DNA from: Phanerodontia chrysosporium
Lineage: Eukaryota > Basidiomycota > Agaricomycetes > Polyporales > Phanerochaetaceae
DNA length: 64,000 nt
Assembly: GCA_001910725.1 (NCBI GenBank)
Contig: MJGA01000002.1
Location: 1,984,001 to 2,048,000 of the forward strand
Direction of reading: 5' to 3'
Positions within the stretch are counted from its first letter, which is position 1; every line of letters starts with the position of its first letter. The notes under the pieces are model-generated. The model searched no databases and was not told the origin of the DNA. It saw nothing but the letters and a program-made list of their open reading frames with translations. The position numbers and the translations under genes were made by a program. This document shows positions 12,867-22,739 of this stretch, piece after piece.

Positions 12867-13730
12867 CCTATTAAAGCGCGACTGCATTCTGTCTTGCCCC
12901 CACTGGCATTCGTACTACCTGAACGACTCCTGCGTCTCCACCTGTGGAAGACACAGCACCTAGACAGCACTCACCTCGACACTGCACCTGCTGGTCGTAA
13001 TGTGTCAACAGGTCCTGTGAGTGCGCGCCTCCGATCACCGACTTCCCCGTTCTAATTGGAACTTCTAGCCTGGTGAACCGTCATCGGGGATGTCAGGTAC
13101 GGTCAACGCTTCCAACACAGCGGCACGCCCGACGCTGAGGCTCACTTGCAGCACAACGTACCGCTCTACCATACCGGCGAGACGTTCGACTGCGGTCAGC
13201 CGACCTGTGCGCTGAGCAGCGCGCACCCGCACCCCGATACATACCCATGCAAGTGCAACCGTGTATGCTTCCGGGTGTTTCATCCTTGTGGCGCGCACGG
13301 CTGATGCTAATTTGAACGCCCGACAGACGTACACGGACTACATCCGCGTTCAGAACCTGATCCAGGAGAAGTGTGACATCTGCAAAGAAAGTGAAGACGT
13401 CCATAGTGCGTACGCGAACCGCGGACGCCACTGGTAGGTTACCCTCGGCCGTGCACCTCCCTTCCCGTCTGTCCGCACGACGTGCCATCCTGCAAGTCCC
13501 TTCGCACGCCCCTTGTACTATTAGCCAATCTATGCACTTCCCCTTTCTGTTTGCATCGCCAGGAACGAAGTTCGGCATGCGGTTCCGGCCGGTGTCCCAT
13601 TCATCTGGCGGCCTCGAGCGTGTATCGCCGCCGTGGCACGTCTTCTCCCGTATCAGAAAAGACGGATGGGGCTCCCATGTGTACCTGATCTGACAGATAT
13701 CGGCGCGTCTGGAATGAGCTCTTTGCATAA
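12867..13730 (+). CDS. Hypothetical small cysteine-rich protein, 5' end unresolved
   Basis: I do not recognise the family. Supported exons are about 12867-13016, 13069-13262, 13327-13405, 13563-13619 and 13697-13730, each bounded by good splice sites (donors gtgagt, gtatgc, gtgcgt, gtgtat; one intron has a gctaat branch site). The readable core is HLQHNVPLYHTGETFDCGQP, then TCALSSAHPHPDTYPCKCN, then across an intron TYTDYIRVQNLIQEKCDICK, ending probably YRRVWNELFA-stop. The spacing of C and H residues (CGQPTC, HPHPDTYPCKC, CDIC) suggests zinc binding. To keep one frame, one base must be added near 13120 (a GG in GCGGCACG) and probably another near 13400. That fits the deletion pattern elsewhere in the window. 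Upstream exons are uncertain. It could instead be a decaying gene. Confidence 0.4.
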
Positions 13731-13945
13731 GGCGCGCCATAGCGGTTGAATCCGCTTCGACGAGCCCCCAGATGAGCGTATCACCGCTGTCTCGAACTTA
13801 GGCATCATCAGATCTGTGCAGCATTATATAGAAGGCAAAACACACGATAACAGGAGATAGGACAACGATACAGTAAGAAGGAATGACCCATGACCCCGTC
13901 GAACATCTCGATCGAGGGCTGCATCCGACTGGCTCGCTGGGGTTG

Positions 13946-15566
13946 TCAGAACCGTCGGCCGCCACGCTTCAGAGGCTGCTTCGCGCCACGAGAAGCCGTC
14001 TTGCGCTGTGCAGCCTTGCGCCGCTGGTCGCCGTCGCTCTCGTCCTCAGATGAGGACTCAAATCGCTTGGCCTTCTTCGCAGGTCGCGCAGGTGCTACAC
14101 CCTCTGACTCGTCGTCCACAGAGGCAGCGTGAGGCTCTGGTTGTGCAGAGGTTCGGCGAGACCTCGATGGCGACGGGGCCTGAAGTGAGGGGCTCAGACT
14201 TGCATTCGCCTTCCCAGCAGCTGATTGTGGTGGCGCCACGTCCTCCATTTCTGGTTCAGGTTCCGTCGCCGAGTCGTCGTCTTCTACAATCGGTGCAGGG
14301 CCCTTGGCAGGTGACGGAGGTGAAGGCGAAGCAGGCCTTGCCGCGGCTAGCTCGTTCTTCTGTGAGGGTGAAGGGGGACGAGACATAGTTCCGTCGACAG
14401 CATGCATGGATAGCGGCGCTTTAGGCAGCGTTGCTGCCGCTATGGCTGCTTCACCACTGGCAGCTTCAGTTCAGGTACAGGTACTTCGCTCAGAACAGGC
14501 GCTGTGTGCGAAGGTTAGCTATCGGCGAATGGGAGGCATTCGACCGAGCACTCACGGTGATCGTTCGCAAAGTTATACACTGCGGCCATTCGACGAAGCG
14601 AGGTTGCGATGCGAGGCTTCGTGACCGCATGTCTCACGTGCGTGTCCATGCCGCGACGCGCCGTGCGCCCAACCTTATCGATAGCCTGGCCAGCGACAGA
14701 AAAGGGGCGCGAAGGTTAGCATGGCCCTGCCAACTCCCATGCTACACGGCGCCGCACACCTTTTCCAGGTCAGACTCTGACAGCTCGCCGACAGGGTCTG
14801 CGGAACTGAAGGCGAGATGAGTGAGACTGATGAGCGGCATGATGAGGTGTCGCGACAGCACATCAGCTGATTCCTGCAGAGTGTGGCGGTGTTAAACCTG
14901 TACCGCGAGTGGCGGGGCATAGCTGCGCACCCTAGGCCCCACTGAGTAGGTCTCCCATCGCCACTGGAAGTCGTCGCTTCCCAATATAAATGCCAAGTCC
15001 TATGATACCTTACGGCAGTCAGTTGCTGGGACCGAGAAGTTTCACTTCAGACGTACCGCATTCCTGTTCGTCTTCTCGATCGTGAACTTGAGGTCGATGA
15101 TGCCCCCAAGGCTGTGGGCAGAAGTCAGTAGCTCCACCACCTGCGATCGCCAGTCGTCCTCGTCATTATCCGATTGGTCCAGCGAGGGAGAATTCTGAGG
15201 GTTGCATTCGCGCCATCGGCGCGCAAGCCGTTTGCTAGACAGCACTGTGCTTCTTATGAGGTCTGTTTGTTTACGTGTATGGCAAAGAAGCACCACCTTC
15301 GCCCCAGACCTGCCTCATGTCCGTGACCATGATCCAGCAACTCTGATCGACCGTCGACGCGTAAAACTTCTACTGAACATGCATTTAGTTTTGTGCATCT
15401 TTATTTGACTGGATAAATTCGGACCATGAGGTAAGGCATGGACGACTCGTCATCGTTCTTGACCAACCACTCCTTGTTGAGGAGTGCCTTTAGGTTCTCC
15501 TGCAGAAAATAATTAACATAGTCATAGTAAGCTTAGATATTCGCATACATCTGTCAAATATTCCAT
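13946..15566 (-). CDS. XLF: XLF/Nej1-type non-homologous end-joining factor
   Basis: XLF-family proteins bridge DNA ends with XRCC4/Lif1 and stimulate DNA ligase IV in double-strand-break repair. Exon 1 is very short (MEYLTD) and joins to ENLKALLNKEWLVK. Spliced exons then read KFYASTVDQSCWIMVTDMRQ and VLSSKRLARRWRECNP, the XLF head domain, and later HLIMPLISLTHLAFSSADPV and DKVGRTARRGMDTHVRHA, the start of the coiled-coil stalk. The C-terminal third is Ser/Pro-rich and disordered with a KKAKR cluster, and ends KQPLKRGGRRF. That basic patch plus terminal aromatic resembles the Ku-binding motif at the end of XLF proteins. Frame continuity between the stalk exon and the C-terminal exon appears to need one extra base near 14444 (see findings). 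The start at 15566 is supported by the intron phase. Confidence 0.82.
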
Positions 15567-15980
15567 ATTATGAAAGTCTAGCTTCGTGGACGGAGTGGCC
15601 AAGAGGAAATGCAGGCAGACGCCGAGTTTGCGCCTCATATCGGAACGTGAGCGCGGCTTCGTGGCGGCCACGTGGGGGCGCCCTGACACTACGGCCACCT
15701 CAAGTGAACCACCGTTTTGATTGAAAGCCGCCTGGAGATTCTCACATACCATACAGCTGGAAGAAGCTTACACTACCTAGCTGTCTCTGTTTTTCCGTCT
15801 TCGAACCAAGATAGCAGCAGCCCTTAGCCCTGGACACGACTCGGACGCTCGCAGCTTCAGCTTGACAGTATACAATACATACCAAATGAGATAAGAACAC
15901 GTTCCGAGGTACTGCCTAGTCCAAACAACTAATGATACATAGGAAAGAATGAGCAACGTAAAACCGAGCAGCTGACCAAT
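15567..15980 (-). promoter_or_regulatory. Intergenic region, upstream of XLF
   Basis: About 410 bp between tandem minus-strand genes. It should hold the XLF promoter and the 3' UTR of the CS-domain gene. The open frame at 15522-15752 overlaps XLF exon 1 and shows no conserved motif, so I left it out. Confidence 0.4.
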
Positions 15981-17874
15981 TCAAGTGCCCTGCCCTTTAC
16001 GCCAAGACGAGAACGACAAGAATCCGACGACAAGCAGCGCAGTGCCGGCACCGACCAGGCCCGGCAGATACAAGTACCACGTGTTATCCTCCCCCTGTCC
16101 GTCCAGTGGATCCCCCATCGCAGACTTGGATGTGATACTCGCAGCAAGAGGATCCTCGGCTGCGGGCTCCCGTTTCCGCCGCCTGCGCGGCTTCTCGTCT
16201 GCATTGCTCTGAGCATGCGGCACAGGCATCCGCAGTCGTGTGCTGTCATCGAAGATAGGACTGCCGTTGTCCCCTGACTCCGGCTCTGAGCCTGGATTCG
16301 AGGTTGGCAGGAGTGGAACGTCCAATGCCGGATGTAAGTCTCGTGCACGGTTGAAGAACCGCCGGGCGTGGGCCTGGTCCTGACTCCATGCTTCTGGGCC
16401 ATCATGGTGCACGCCAGTGTGCGAGGAGACGTACGGCGCCGGATGCGACATGAGGGCCGGGGTTCGAAGCGACGACAAACCAGCGTATGACGAGTTGAGC
16501 AAGTTCGTGGCCGAGCCCTCGAGGTACAAGAGTCCAGCTTCGAGGTAGAGCTGTGCGAGCTTTTCGCTACCGCCGATGCGGTCCAGGTAGTAGGCCAGCG
16601 TTCCCCGCAGAGGGGACAAGGTCTGTTCAGCATACGACATTGACGCATAAGAAGCCATGGGAGTTGCGTCCGGGGAAGGTGAATGAGCACAGGAGCTAGT
16701 AGGCGTAGATGGAGCATCTTGAGGCGTAGTTGATAGCTCCGGCAGCGGAACGTGTGGAGGGATATAATGAGTGGCAAGACGTATGCTAGCCGAGGAGACA
16801 TGAGCTTGGTGCCAAGCCCGCCTGTATGATATACGTCAGCAGGAATAGAATGAGATGCATGCGCTACTGACACAAAATAATCAAACGCCTCCTCTCTGTC
16901 TTCCCGTATGTCGAAGTGATCCAAGGCCAAAAGAACAAGGCTGGTGGGATCCATATTGTAACGAGCTTCCTCGGCACTCGATGCGACCCATGGGTAACGA
17001 GAAGTGTCCGGGGGAGATATGTCCCCGGGACAGGCCCTATGATCAAAGCTGGCCATATCATGGAGTCCGCCTTCTCGAGATGAATTGTGAGCAAACGGGT
17101 GGCGCCACTTCGCAGCGACTCCATTGAGGATGCTGAAGATACCATGCTGGACGCGCGATTGCTTGGAATGCGAGGTGAAACCGGGTGTGACGTTGTAAAG
17201 CGACCCCGACGCCGTGGCGGTGAGTGCAATGGAAACCCGCTAGCGTCTTCTCCACTGGAAAGCGAGACAGGGGAGGACAACGCTGGTGAAGACAGTGTAT
17301 CCTCCAAGTCTGAGAGAAACCCTCCTCTAGAGAGGCGGCAAAGCTGCTTGAAATGTCAGGCTCGGAGACCAAAGCGAAGGATGAGTGTGTCGAAGTAGTA
17401 GATGTCGTAGAGGTAGTTCGTCCCCTGGCTGAGAGCCGAGACGATGCGCGGGGTTCCAGCTGCCAAGACGAGTGTGCCACATCTATGGAGCCGTATAGGC
17501 GACCCTAAACTGACAAAGATGAGCGGATGACACGAGGGTCTGCGGGCGAGACTAACCTTGACGACGGCTGCTGCCTTTTGACACCTGCGACGAGGTAATT
17601 ACGCTCGAAGATCACCTTTGCAACAGTTTGGTATCATGAAGTGGTAGAGGTTAAGACATGCGCACCTCGACATCGTCTGCTTCGGTTTCGTACGGCACAT
17701 AGAGCAATACCGTAGCCTGGTCTGGGCTCAGTGAGGTTCACGATGATGTGCGCTGCGACTCACTTGGTCGTGAGACTGATGTGCACGTTCAGTCAAACGA
17801 GCGACTATGCTCAGGGCTGTTATGCTCACCTGATGCCATGAGTACGGCAGAAAGCTCTCGTGTGCCCTGTCCAT
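15981..17874 (-). CDS. CS (p23/HSP20-like) domain protein with C-terminal membrane anchor
   Basis: The N terminus reads MDRAHESFLPYSWHQ, then across an intron ATVLLYVPYETEADDVE and VIFERNYLVAGVKRQQ, then GRLYGSIDVAHSSWQLEP. This is the beta-sandwich of a CS domain, as in p23/NudC-like proteins, with the typical YSWHQ opening. A long Ser/Thr-rich linker follows. The C-terminal half (YYLDRIGGSEKLAQLYLEAG, about 16550-16620) may be helical repeats. One hydrophobic segment lies close to the end (YLYLPGLVGAGTALLVVGFL), followed by a short basic tail, so a tail-anchored or single-pass topology is likely. The exact function is unknown; CS domains often bind HSP90 or act as co-chaperones. Two one-base gaps are needed to keep the frame, near 17566 (after QQP) and near 17320 (between SLEEG and FLSDLED). 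It is divergent from thiamine pyrophosphokinase. Confidence 0.7.
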
Positions 17875-18169
17875 GGTGGGGGTCGGGGGATACGTGTCCA
17901 GAAAGGCTAGATTCGGTTATTGCGGCGCTGCGAGGCTCGAAGGGTGCGCCCGCCGCTGCGCTTGTTGCTCGCTGGGCCGGCTTGCGCGCAGAGGCAGAGG
18001 GGGAGGCTGCGGTCAAAGACAAGTCCGAAATAGGCTGGCCGGTGGTCGGTGCTGTCGGGGAAAGCGCTGGGAACGCTCAGGCGAGTCGACACAAAGGAAA
18101 GGCGTCACGTGTGACCACGCGTGTTTCATTTCACAGCGCGCCGCGCCGCGCCTAGTCTTTCGTCACGCG
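17875..18169. promoter_or_regulatory. Divergent promoter, CS-domain gene / thiamine pyrophosphokinase
   Basis: 295 bp separate the two start codons, so both genes are presumably driven from this shared stretch. Plus-strand open frames crossing it (17748-18155) are GC-driven shadows. I did not recognise a thiamine (TPP) riboswitch here or in the first intron of the kinase gene. Confidence 0.55.
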
Positions 18170-19214
18170 ATGCCTGTCTCTTGGTCCCTCCCCTTCCTCG
18201 ATCGCGCTCTTCAGCAGGATGCGCGCAACCATGCCCTCATTATTCTGAACCAGCCGTTCTCGCGACCTCTCTTGCAAAAGCTTTGGGCCTCGACGCAGTG
18301 GCACGCTTGCGCAGACGGCGGTGCGAACCGGCTTTACGACGTGCTCTCAGAGACGAGTGTATTCCCCGGAACTGCCGAACAGGACTCAATATCCACGTAA
18401 GTGGAACTCAGATCTTCTCCCCACAACCTAACCACGTGAACCCAGGTATCTGCCAGACCTTATCAAAGGCGACTTAGACTCGCTTAGAGACGACGTGCGG
18501 GATTATTACGCTTCGCGGGTACGCACGCTGCACCATATTCGTGAAGAGGGCGCAGTTGCGATTTATGGCGTAGGATGTCACCGTGATAAAAGATGGCGAC
18601 CAGTACTCGACGGATCTCATGAAGTGCGTGGCGGCACTTCAGGAGAAGGAAAAAGCGGAGGGTACCCAGGTGCGCCTCACCAAATACCCAATCCGTCCCG
18701 TCAGGATGCTGATATGCAACGCAGTACGACATCGTCATCCTAGGTGGGCTCACCGGTCGCCTGGATCAGACCGTACACACTTTGTCGTATCTTCATAAGC
18801 TGCGGAAGATGAGGGAGCGTGTTTTCTGTGTCACCGATGACAACGTCGCTTGGGTCTTAGATGAGGTCTGTCTGCACTTGGTTTTTGTTCGCAATGTACA
18901 CTGCAACTGATAATCCTTCAGGGCGAGCATACTATTGACGTAAATCATGCATACATGGGCAAGACGTGTGGTTTGCTCCCCGTTGGCATCGATTCGACTA
19001 TCTTGACCACCTCCGGGCTCGAATGGAATCTCAGTGCGTACTCCCCTCCGCCGCTCTGAACCCTCTGCTGACAGCCTTGGGCAGCCGAGACAGAATCGCA
19101 TTTTGACGGGATGGTCTCGACCTCGAACCACCTCGTCCCGGGGAATCTGTGCGGATAAAGACGACAAAGCCAATCTTCTGGACGGTAGAGCTTAGAGTGT
19201 CCGCGCTGCCATGA
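18170..19214 (+). CDS. THI80: Thiamine pyrophosphokinase (apparent frameshift near C terminus)
   Basis: Transfers pyrophosphate from ATP to thiamine, giving thiamine diphosphate. Family landmarks are CADGGANRLYD, PDLIKGDLDSLR (substrate-binding acidic loop), DGDQYSTDLMKC, ILGGLTGRLDQTVHTL, GKTCGLLPVG and TSGLEWNLT. They are spread over six exons with ordinary short introns. Exon 1 starts MPVSWSLPFLDRALQQDARN at 18170. As written, translation ends at TAA 19156-19158 (LVPGNLCG). The family's last beta strand, IKTTKPIFWTVEL, is present in the next frame and ends at 19214. Adding one G to the GGGG run at 19140-19143 restores it. The missing end contributes to the dimer interface in known structures, so either the copy is damaged or, more likely, the assembly lost a base. 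The extent given includes the restored tail. Confidence 0.9.
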
Positions 19215-19349
19215 CCCGTCGATAGAAACGAAGGCGAGAAAGACGCATATATGTACATACATTTGATAGATCGATAGCACAGTCACGGTAGTATATCCCG
19301 CACATGCCCGGCGCATGCACCTGCGTCTTCATCTTGAGCGACAACCACC

Positions 19350-19619
19350 ATGAGTGCACCCGAGATTACCGTCCTCTACTTCGCAGCAGCATCGACAGCG
19401 ACCGGCACGACTTCCGAGCAGGTTCCGCTGCCCCGCGTGCCGCTGCCGCTGGCGTCGCTCGCGGACGTGCTCGTGTCGCGGCATCCGCAGACGACCCTCG
19501 CGAAGGTGCTCGCGTCGAGCCAGTGGAGCGTGGACGCAGAGATGGTCGACGAGCCAGAGAAGGTGCTGCTGCGCGGCGGGGAGGAGGTCGCCGTCATCTG
19601 TCCGGTGTCCGGCGGATGA
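19350..19619 (+). CDS. MOCS2A: Molybdopterin synthase small subunit (MoaD/MOCS2A-like)
   Basis: A small single-exon protein of 89 residues, the usual size for this family. It begins MSAPEITVLYFAAASTATGT and ends VICPVSGG. The double glycine at the extreme C terminus is the site that is adenylated and thiocarboxylated to carry sulfur into molybdopterin. The strand-helix pattern and the EEVAVICPVSGG ending mark a beta-grasp, ubiquitin-like fold. The partners (large subunit MOCS2B, activating enzyme MOCS3/Uba4) are not in this window. Urm1 is an alternative beta-grasp sulfur carrier, but the PPVSGG-like tail and short length favour MoaD. It lies in tandem between the thiamine kinase and the metallo-beta-lactamase gene, with about 135 and 170 bp spacing. 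Confidence 0.85.
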   Translation: MSAPEITVLYFAAASTATGTTSEQVPLPRVPLPLASLADVLVSRHPQTTLAKVLASSQWSVDAEMVDEPEKVLLRGGEEVAVICPVSGG

Positions 19620-19789
19620 GGCCTGGAGGGCTAGCATGATATGAGGTGCGCCCGTTCCAGCGCGCTCTCGCCTCTGGACAGACTCTCACGTCGGCGCGGC
19701 AGGGGCCCGCATACATACGCTTTGCTCTGTACTTATACCAGCAACTCTGAATATCTGGAACGCTGCTACTCTGTCCCGACTGCTATACC

Positions 19790-20771
19790 ATGTCTGAGAC
19801 GTCAACACTCGCGGGCGCGACCCCGAAGCGCAAGGCGGCGTTCAAGGCGGCTCGTCTCACGCCTACGACATGGGTGCTCACCGAGCACTCCGACAGCTAC
19901 GATGAACACCCGCTCATCTACGTCAAGCTCATTCCCGATCAAGGCGTCATGCTGATCATTGACACAGGTTGCGGCGGCGCAACCGACGACGACGAGATCG
20001 ACGTCAGGAGCCTTAGGGAGTACATCGAGACGGTCAACATCCCTGCGAACGACAATCTGCCCTTGAACAAGGATGGCGCACTGCGCTATGCAGTGCTCCT
20101 TACGCATTGTCATTACGACCACATTCGTACGTTCTGCACAACAATGCATGATTACAGCTGAAAGACGGCGACGGCAGTCGGTGTCGAGCAGTTCGCCGAC
20201 TCCACTATCCTCGCCTCCGCACACACGCCTTCCTTCATCGCGCCCGAGAACCTGCCGCGCCACTCGCTCTGCGAGGACCTGCACATCCCGACGCCGCAGT
20301 ACACCGCGACACTCGTGCAGCACCACGAGCGGCTGCGCGACGTGTGGCCTGCGAACGTGAAGGCGCTGCACACGCCCGGGCACACGCCGGACGAGCTCGC
20401 GTGTGGGACGAGGACGAGCGCGTGCTGTACGTCGGCGACACGCTCTACGAATGGGCGCACATCATCTTCCCGAACGAGGGCTCGATCGTCGACTGGCTCT
20501 ATTCTGTCGACATCCTCATCGACCTCGTCGGGAAGGACAAGCCTGCGCTGATCTGCGCGGGGCACGTCACGGCGGGGCGGCCCGCGCGGGAGGTGCTGAC
20601 TGCTGCGAAGGCGTTCATGCAGGATGTCATTTCGGGAAGGAAGGTGTGAAGCGGAGGTTTGAGAAGCGGGGCGAGACGTGTGTTGAGTATATCAAGGAGG
20701 GTATGCGCTTTAGCTTGCTTTGTCCGGAAAGGCTAGTACTAGAGGCTCGAGATCGCTTTAGGAGCGTGTAA
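19790..20771 (+). CDS. Metallo-beta-lactamase-fold hydrolase (two apparent frameshifts)
   Basis: The metal-binding motif THCHYDHI is followed, across an intron at about 20126-20175, by LGVEQFADSTILASAHTPSF. Later come TPGHTPDEL (third ligand region) and VLYVGDTLYEWAHIIFPNEG (fourth ligand region), then ICAGHVTAGRPAREVL. This is the standard zinc-hydrolase fold with an HxHxDH core; the substrate is unknown. As written, the frame breaks at about 20400 (after PDELA, before WDEDERVLY) and again at about 20635 (after VISG, before GVKRRFEKRGETC). Both are repaired by one added base, giving an end at 20771 (DRFRSV). Without repair the protein stops early in another frame. Given the same pattern in neighbouring genes, I read these as assembly errors. 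The start at 19790 gives MSETSTLAGATPKRKAAF. Confidence 0.82.
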
Positions 20772-20863
20772 AACGAATTTCAGCAAAGTCTGACGTACTT
20801 GGAAATCTACACGCAGTGGGCTATATACCCTCTTCTTCGTCAGAATGTCTTGCTCGAGACTGG

Positions 20864-22264
20864 CTAAAATGCGTCTGCGTCCTGTACGGCCTTCGCAGAC
20901 TGTTTCCCTTTGCATCCTTCTGACGAGACCCTTTTTTCTAACGCGGCGAAAGGATCTGAGGGAGCAGCTTGTGGTACGCGTTTTTCTTGGGGTGGGTGGG
21001 CTGGCTCGTCGTCATCGCGCGGCATGGCGAAGACAGGTGTCTCAGAGTCAGCCGACGGCTCAGGTGTGTTCGATGTGGATTCCTTCTTGCGCCTCTTTGC
21101 TTCGAGTAGCTTTCTTCGCTCCTCGATCTCCCGCTTCCGCTTCTCTAATGCGCGACTCTTCTGAGGGACAGAAGGACCCGCGGGACCCTCCGTAGTGGCT
21201 AAGCCTTCTACTTCACCAGGACGGACATCGACAGCACCAGTCTCCTGACGAGTCTTCTCTGTCTCCTCCCGCACTCTCCGCAGCTCTTCCATTTGCTTCC
21301 TGCGAGTCTCTTCATCGCCCGAGAATTGGTAGAATGCAGCGCCTTTCGCGCGATTTTCCCTGCTTGCGTCGTAATGGATATTGAGGGGGTTGTCTTCCTC
21401 GAGCAAAGACGCTTGTATTTGCTGGATCTTCTCCTCCGAGGGTTGGTAAGTAGGGAAGTAGTTTACGGGATTGTCTACCGAGTTGGGTCAGTGCGATGCA
21501 AGGCCAGGTGAAGCAGGCAACGCACATATCACGTAAGGGTCAATTTCTTCCTCTTCATCCTTGTGCTCCGACGGGAGAAGATGTCTGGGGACCTCTGAGC
21601 GCCGCGCGGTACGAACTCTACCGAACTCGTCTTCATATTCTATGACGGGGTCGTCCTGGGTAAACAGGTTAGTCAGCAAGCCATTATCATGCAGAGTGGT
21701 GACGCACATCTTGCTCAGGTGGCTTAGGAACGGTGAGAGACTCGTCCACGTCGTCGCTATCCGACTCATAGGGATCTATAGGTTTCGAGTCGAACTAAGT
21801 TCCGGGTGAGCGAATGGGGATAACGAGGAGTGTCTGCACGTTGAACGCACGTCAACCAATAGTGTTTCGTACTGCTTCTCGTTGAGGCCTCCACTCTTCC
21901 CTTTGGCGAGCTTCTCGTATATCTGGGCTTTCCTCTCGAGCGCGGCCCGTGCAGCTTCCAAGGTGGGCCTGCTGATCTCTTCCAATTCGATGTCCCGGGC
22001 AGCCCGCTCGTTGACGCCCTTATTGGACTTTGCCCACTTTGACGGCTTCTAGAGAGGGAGGTTCTGTCATCGAGGTATGCAGGCAAGGCATAGAACACAC
22101 GTACGCACTTTGTCAGGTCGCTTTACGCCTCCGACAAGGCTGGTGCTCTTGCCCGCTGCTTTGTCTTTTGCAAACTCTTCCTCCTTCTTGGCAAGCTCGG
22201 CTTTGAGGTCGAAGAATGAGCTTGCGCTGACACCCGCTGCGCGAGCCTTGTTGGTGGGTGCCAT
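20864..22264 (-). CDS. CCDC174: CCDC174 homologue (coiled-coil, RNA-processing associated)
   Basis: It matches the animal/fungal CCDC174 family from end to end. The N terminus is ASSFFDLKAELAKKEEEF (family: SSLVDLKAELxxKQEEF). Next come KWAKSNKGVNERAARD and ARAALERKAQIYEKLAKGK. The conserved GRSR-type block is EYEDEFGRVRTARRSEVPRH. Then GAAFYQFSGDEETRRKQMEE precedes a basic coiled coil (RALEKRKREIEERRKLLEAK). In humans the protein associates with the exon-junction complex; that role is transferred by homology. The start at 22264 (MAPTNKARAAGVS) is the only ATG ahead of the conserved block. Four short introns keep a continuous frame. It is divergent from the MFS exporter. Confidence 0.88.
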
Positions 22265-22739
22265 CGCCGTTCGAGTGCAACTGCAGGAGGTGGTCGATCG
22301 CGCGGTGCCTGGACTTGGGCGCCATTCCCACGTGGCTGATCCCTTTGTGGCGCCCCCACACCCCGACATTCCTTCTGTCCTGACGTCGTCCAAACGTCCT
22401 CGGTGTGCTAAAAGTCTTGCAATCGCAGGCAAGTGCGGACAACCCTACAACGACGGTAGGCGCGATGCTGACAATATACAAAACAGGACCTCGTGACCTC
22501 GAGTCGTGTCTTATATAGTAATCCTGCCAGCACACACAGTCTCCCACAGTCAGACGTAGCTGCGCCGACGTGATGTTCAATTGAGAAAAGACGATTGCCG
22601 TCACACTGCTTGACAAATTCGATGGGTGACGAGACTCGCGTACGTCGCTCTGGAGCTCTGTGGGGCTCGGCCGTTCCGGTGTCTCATAAAACACCTTCAG
22701 CTGTTTCAACACCCTCCCGCCTTCCTCCCTTCTGATCGC
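22265..22739. promoter_or_regulatory. Divergent promoter, CCDC174 / MFS exporter
   Basis: 475 bp between the two start codons. No conserved coding frame. A TATATAG-like element lies near 22510-22520, which could serve either direction. Confidence 0.4.

Noticed and set aside
17748..18400. Plus-strand frames across the CS-domain/thiamine kinase promoter
   Set aside because: They overlap the true first exons in other frames; the divergent genes explain the region.
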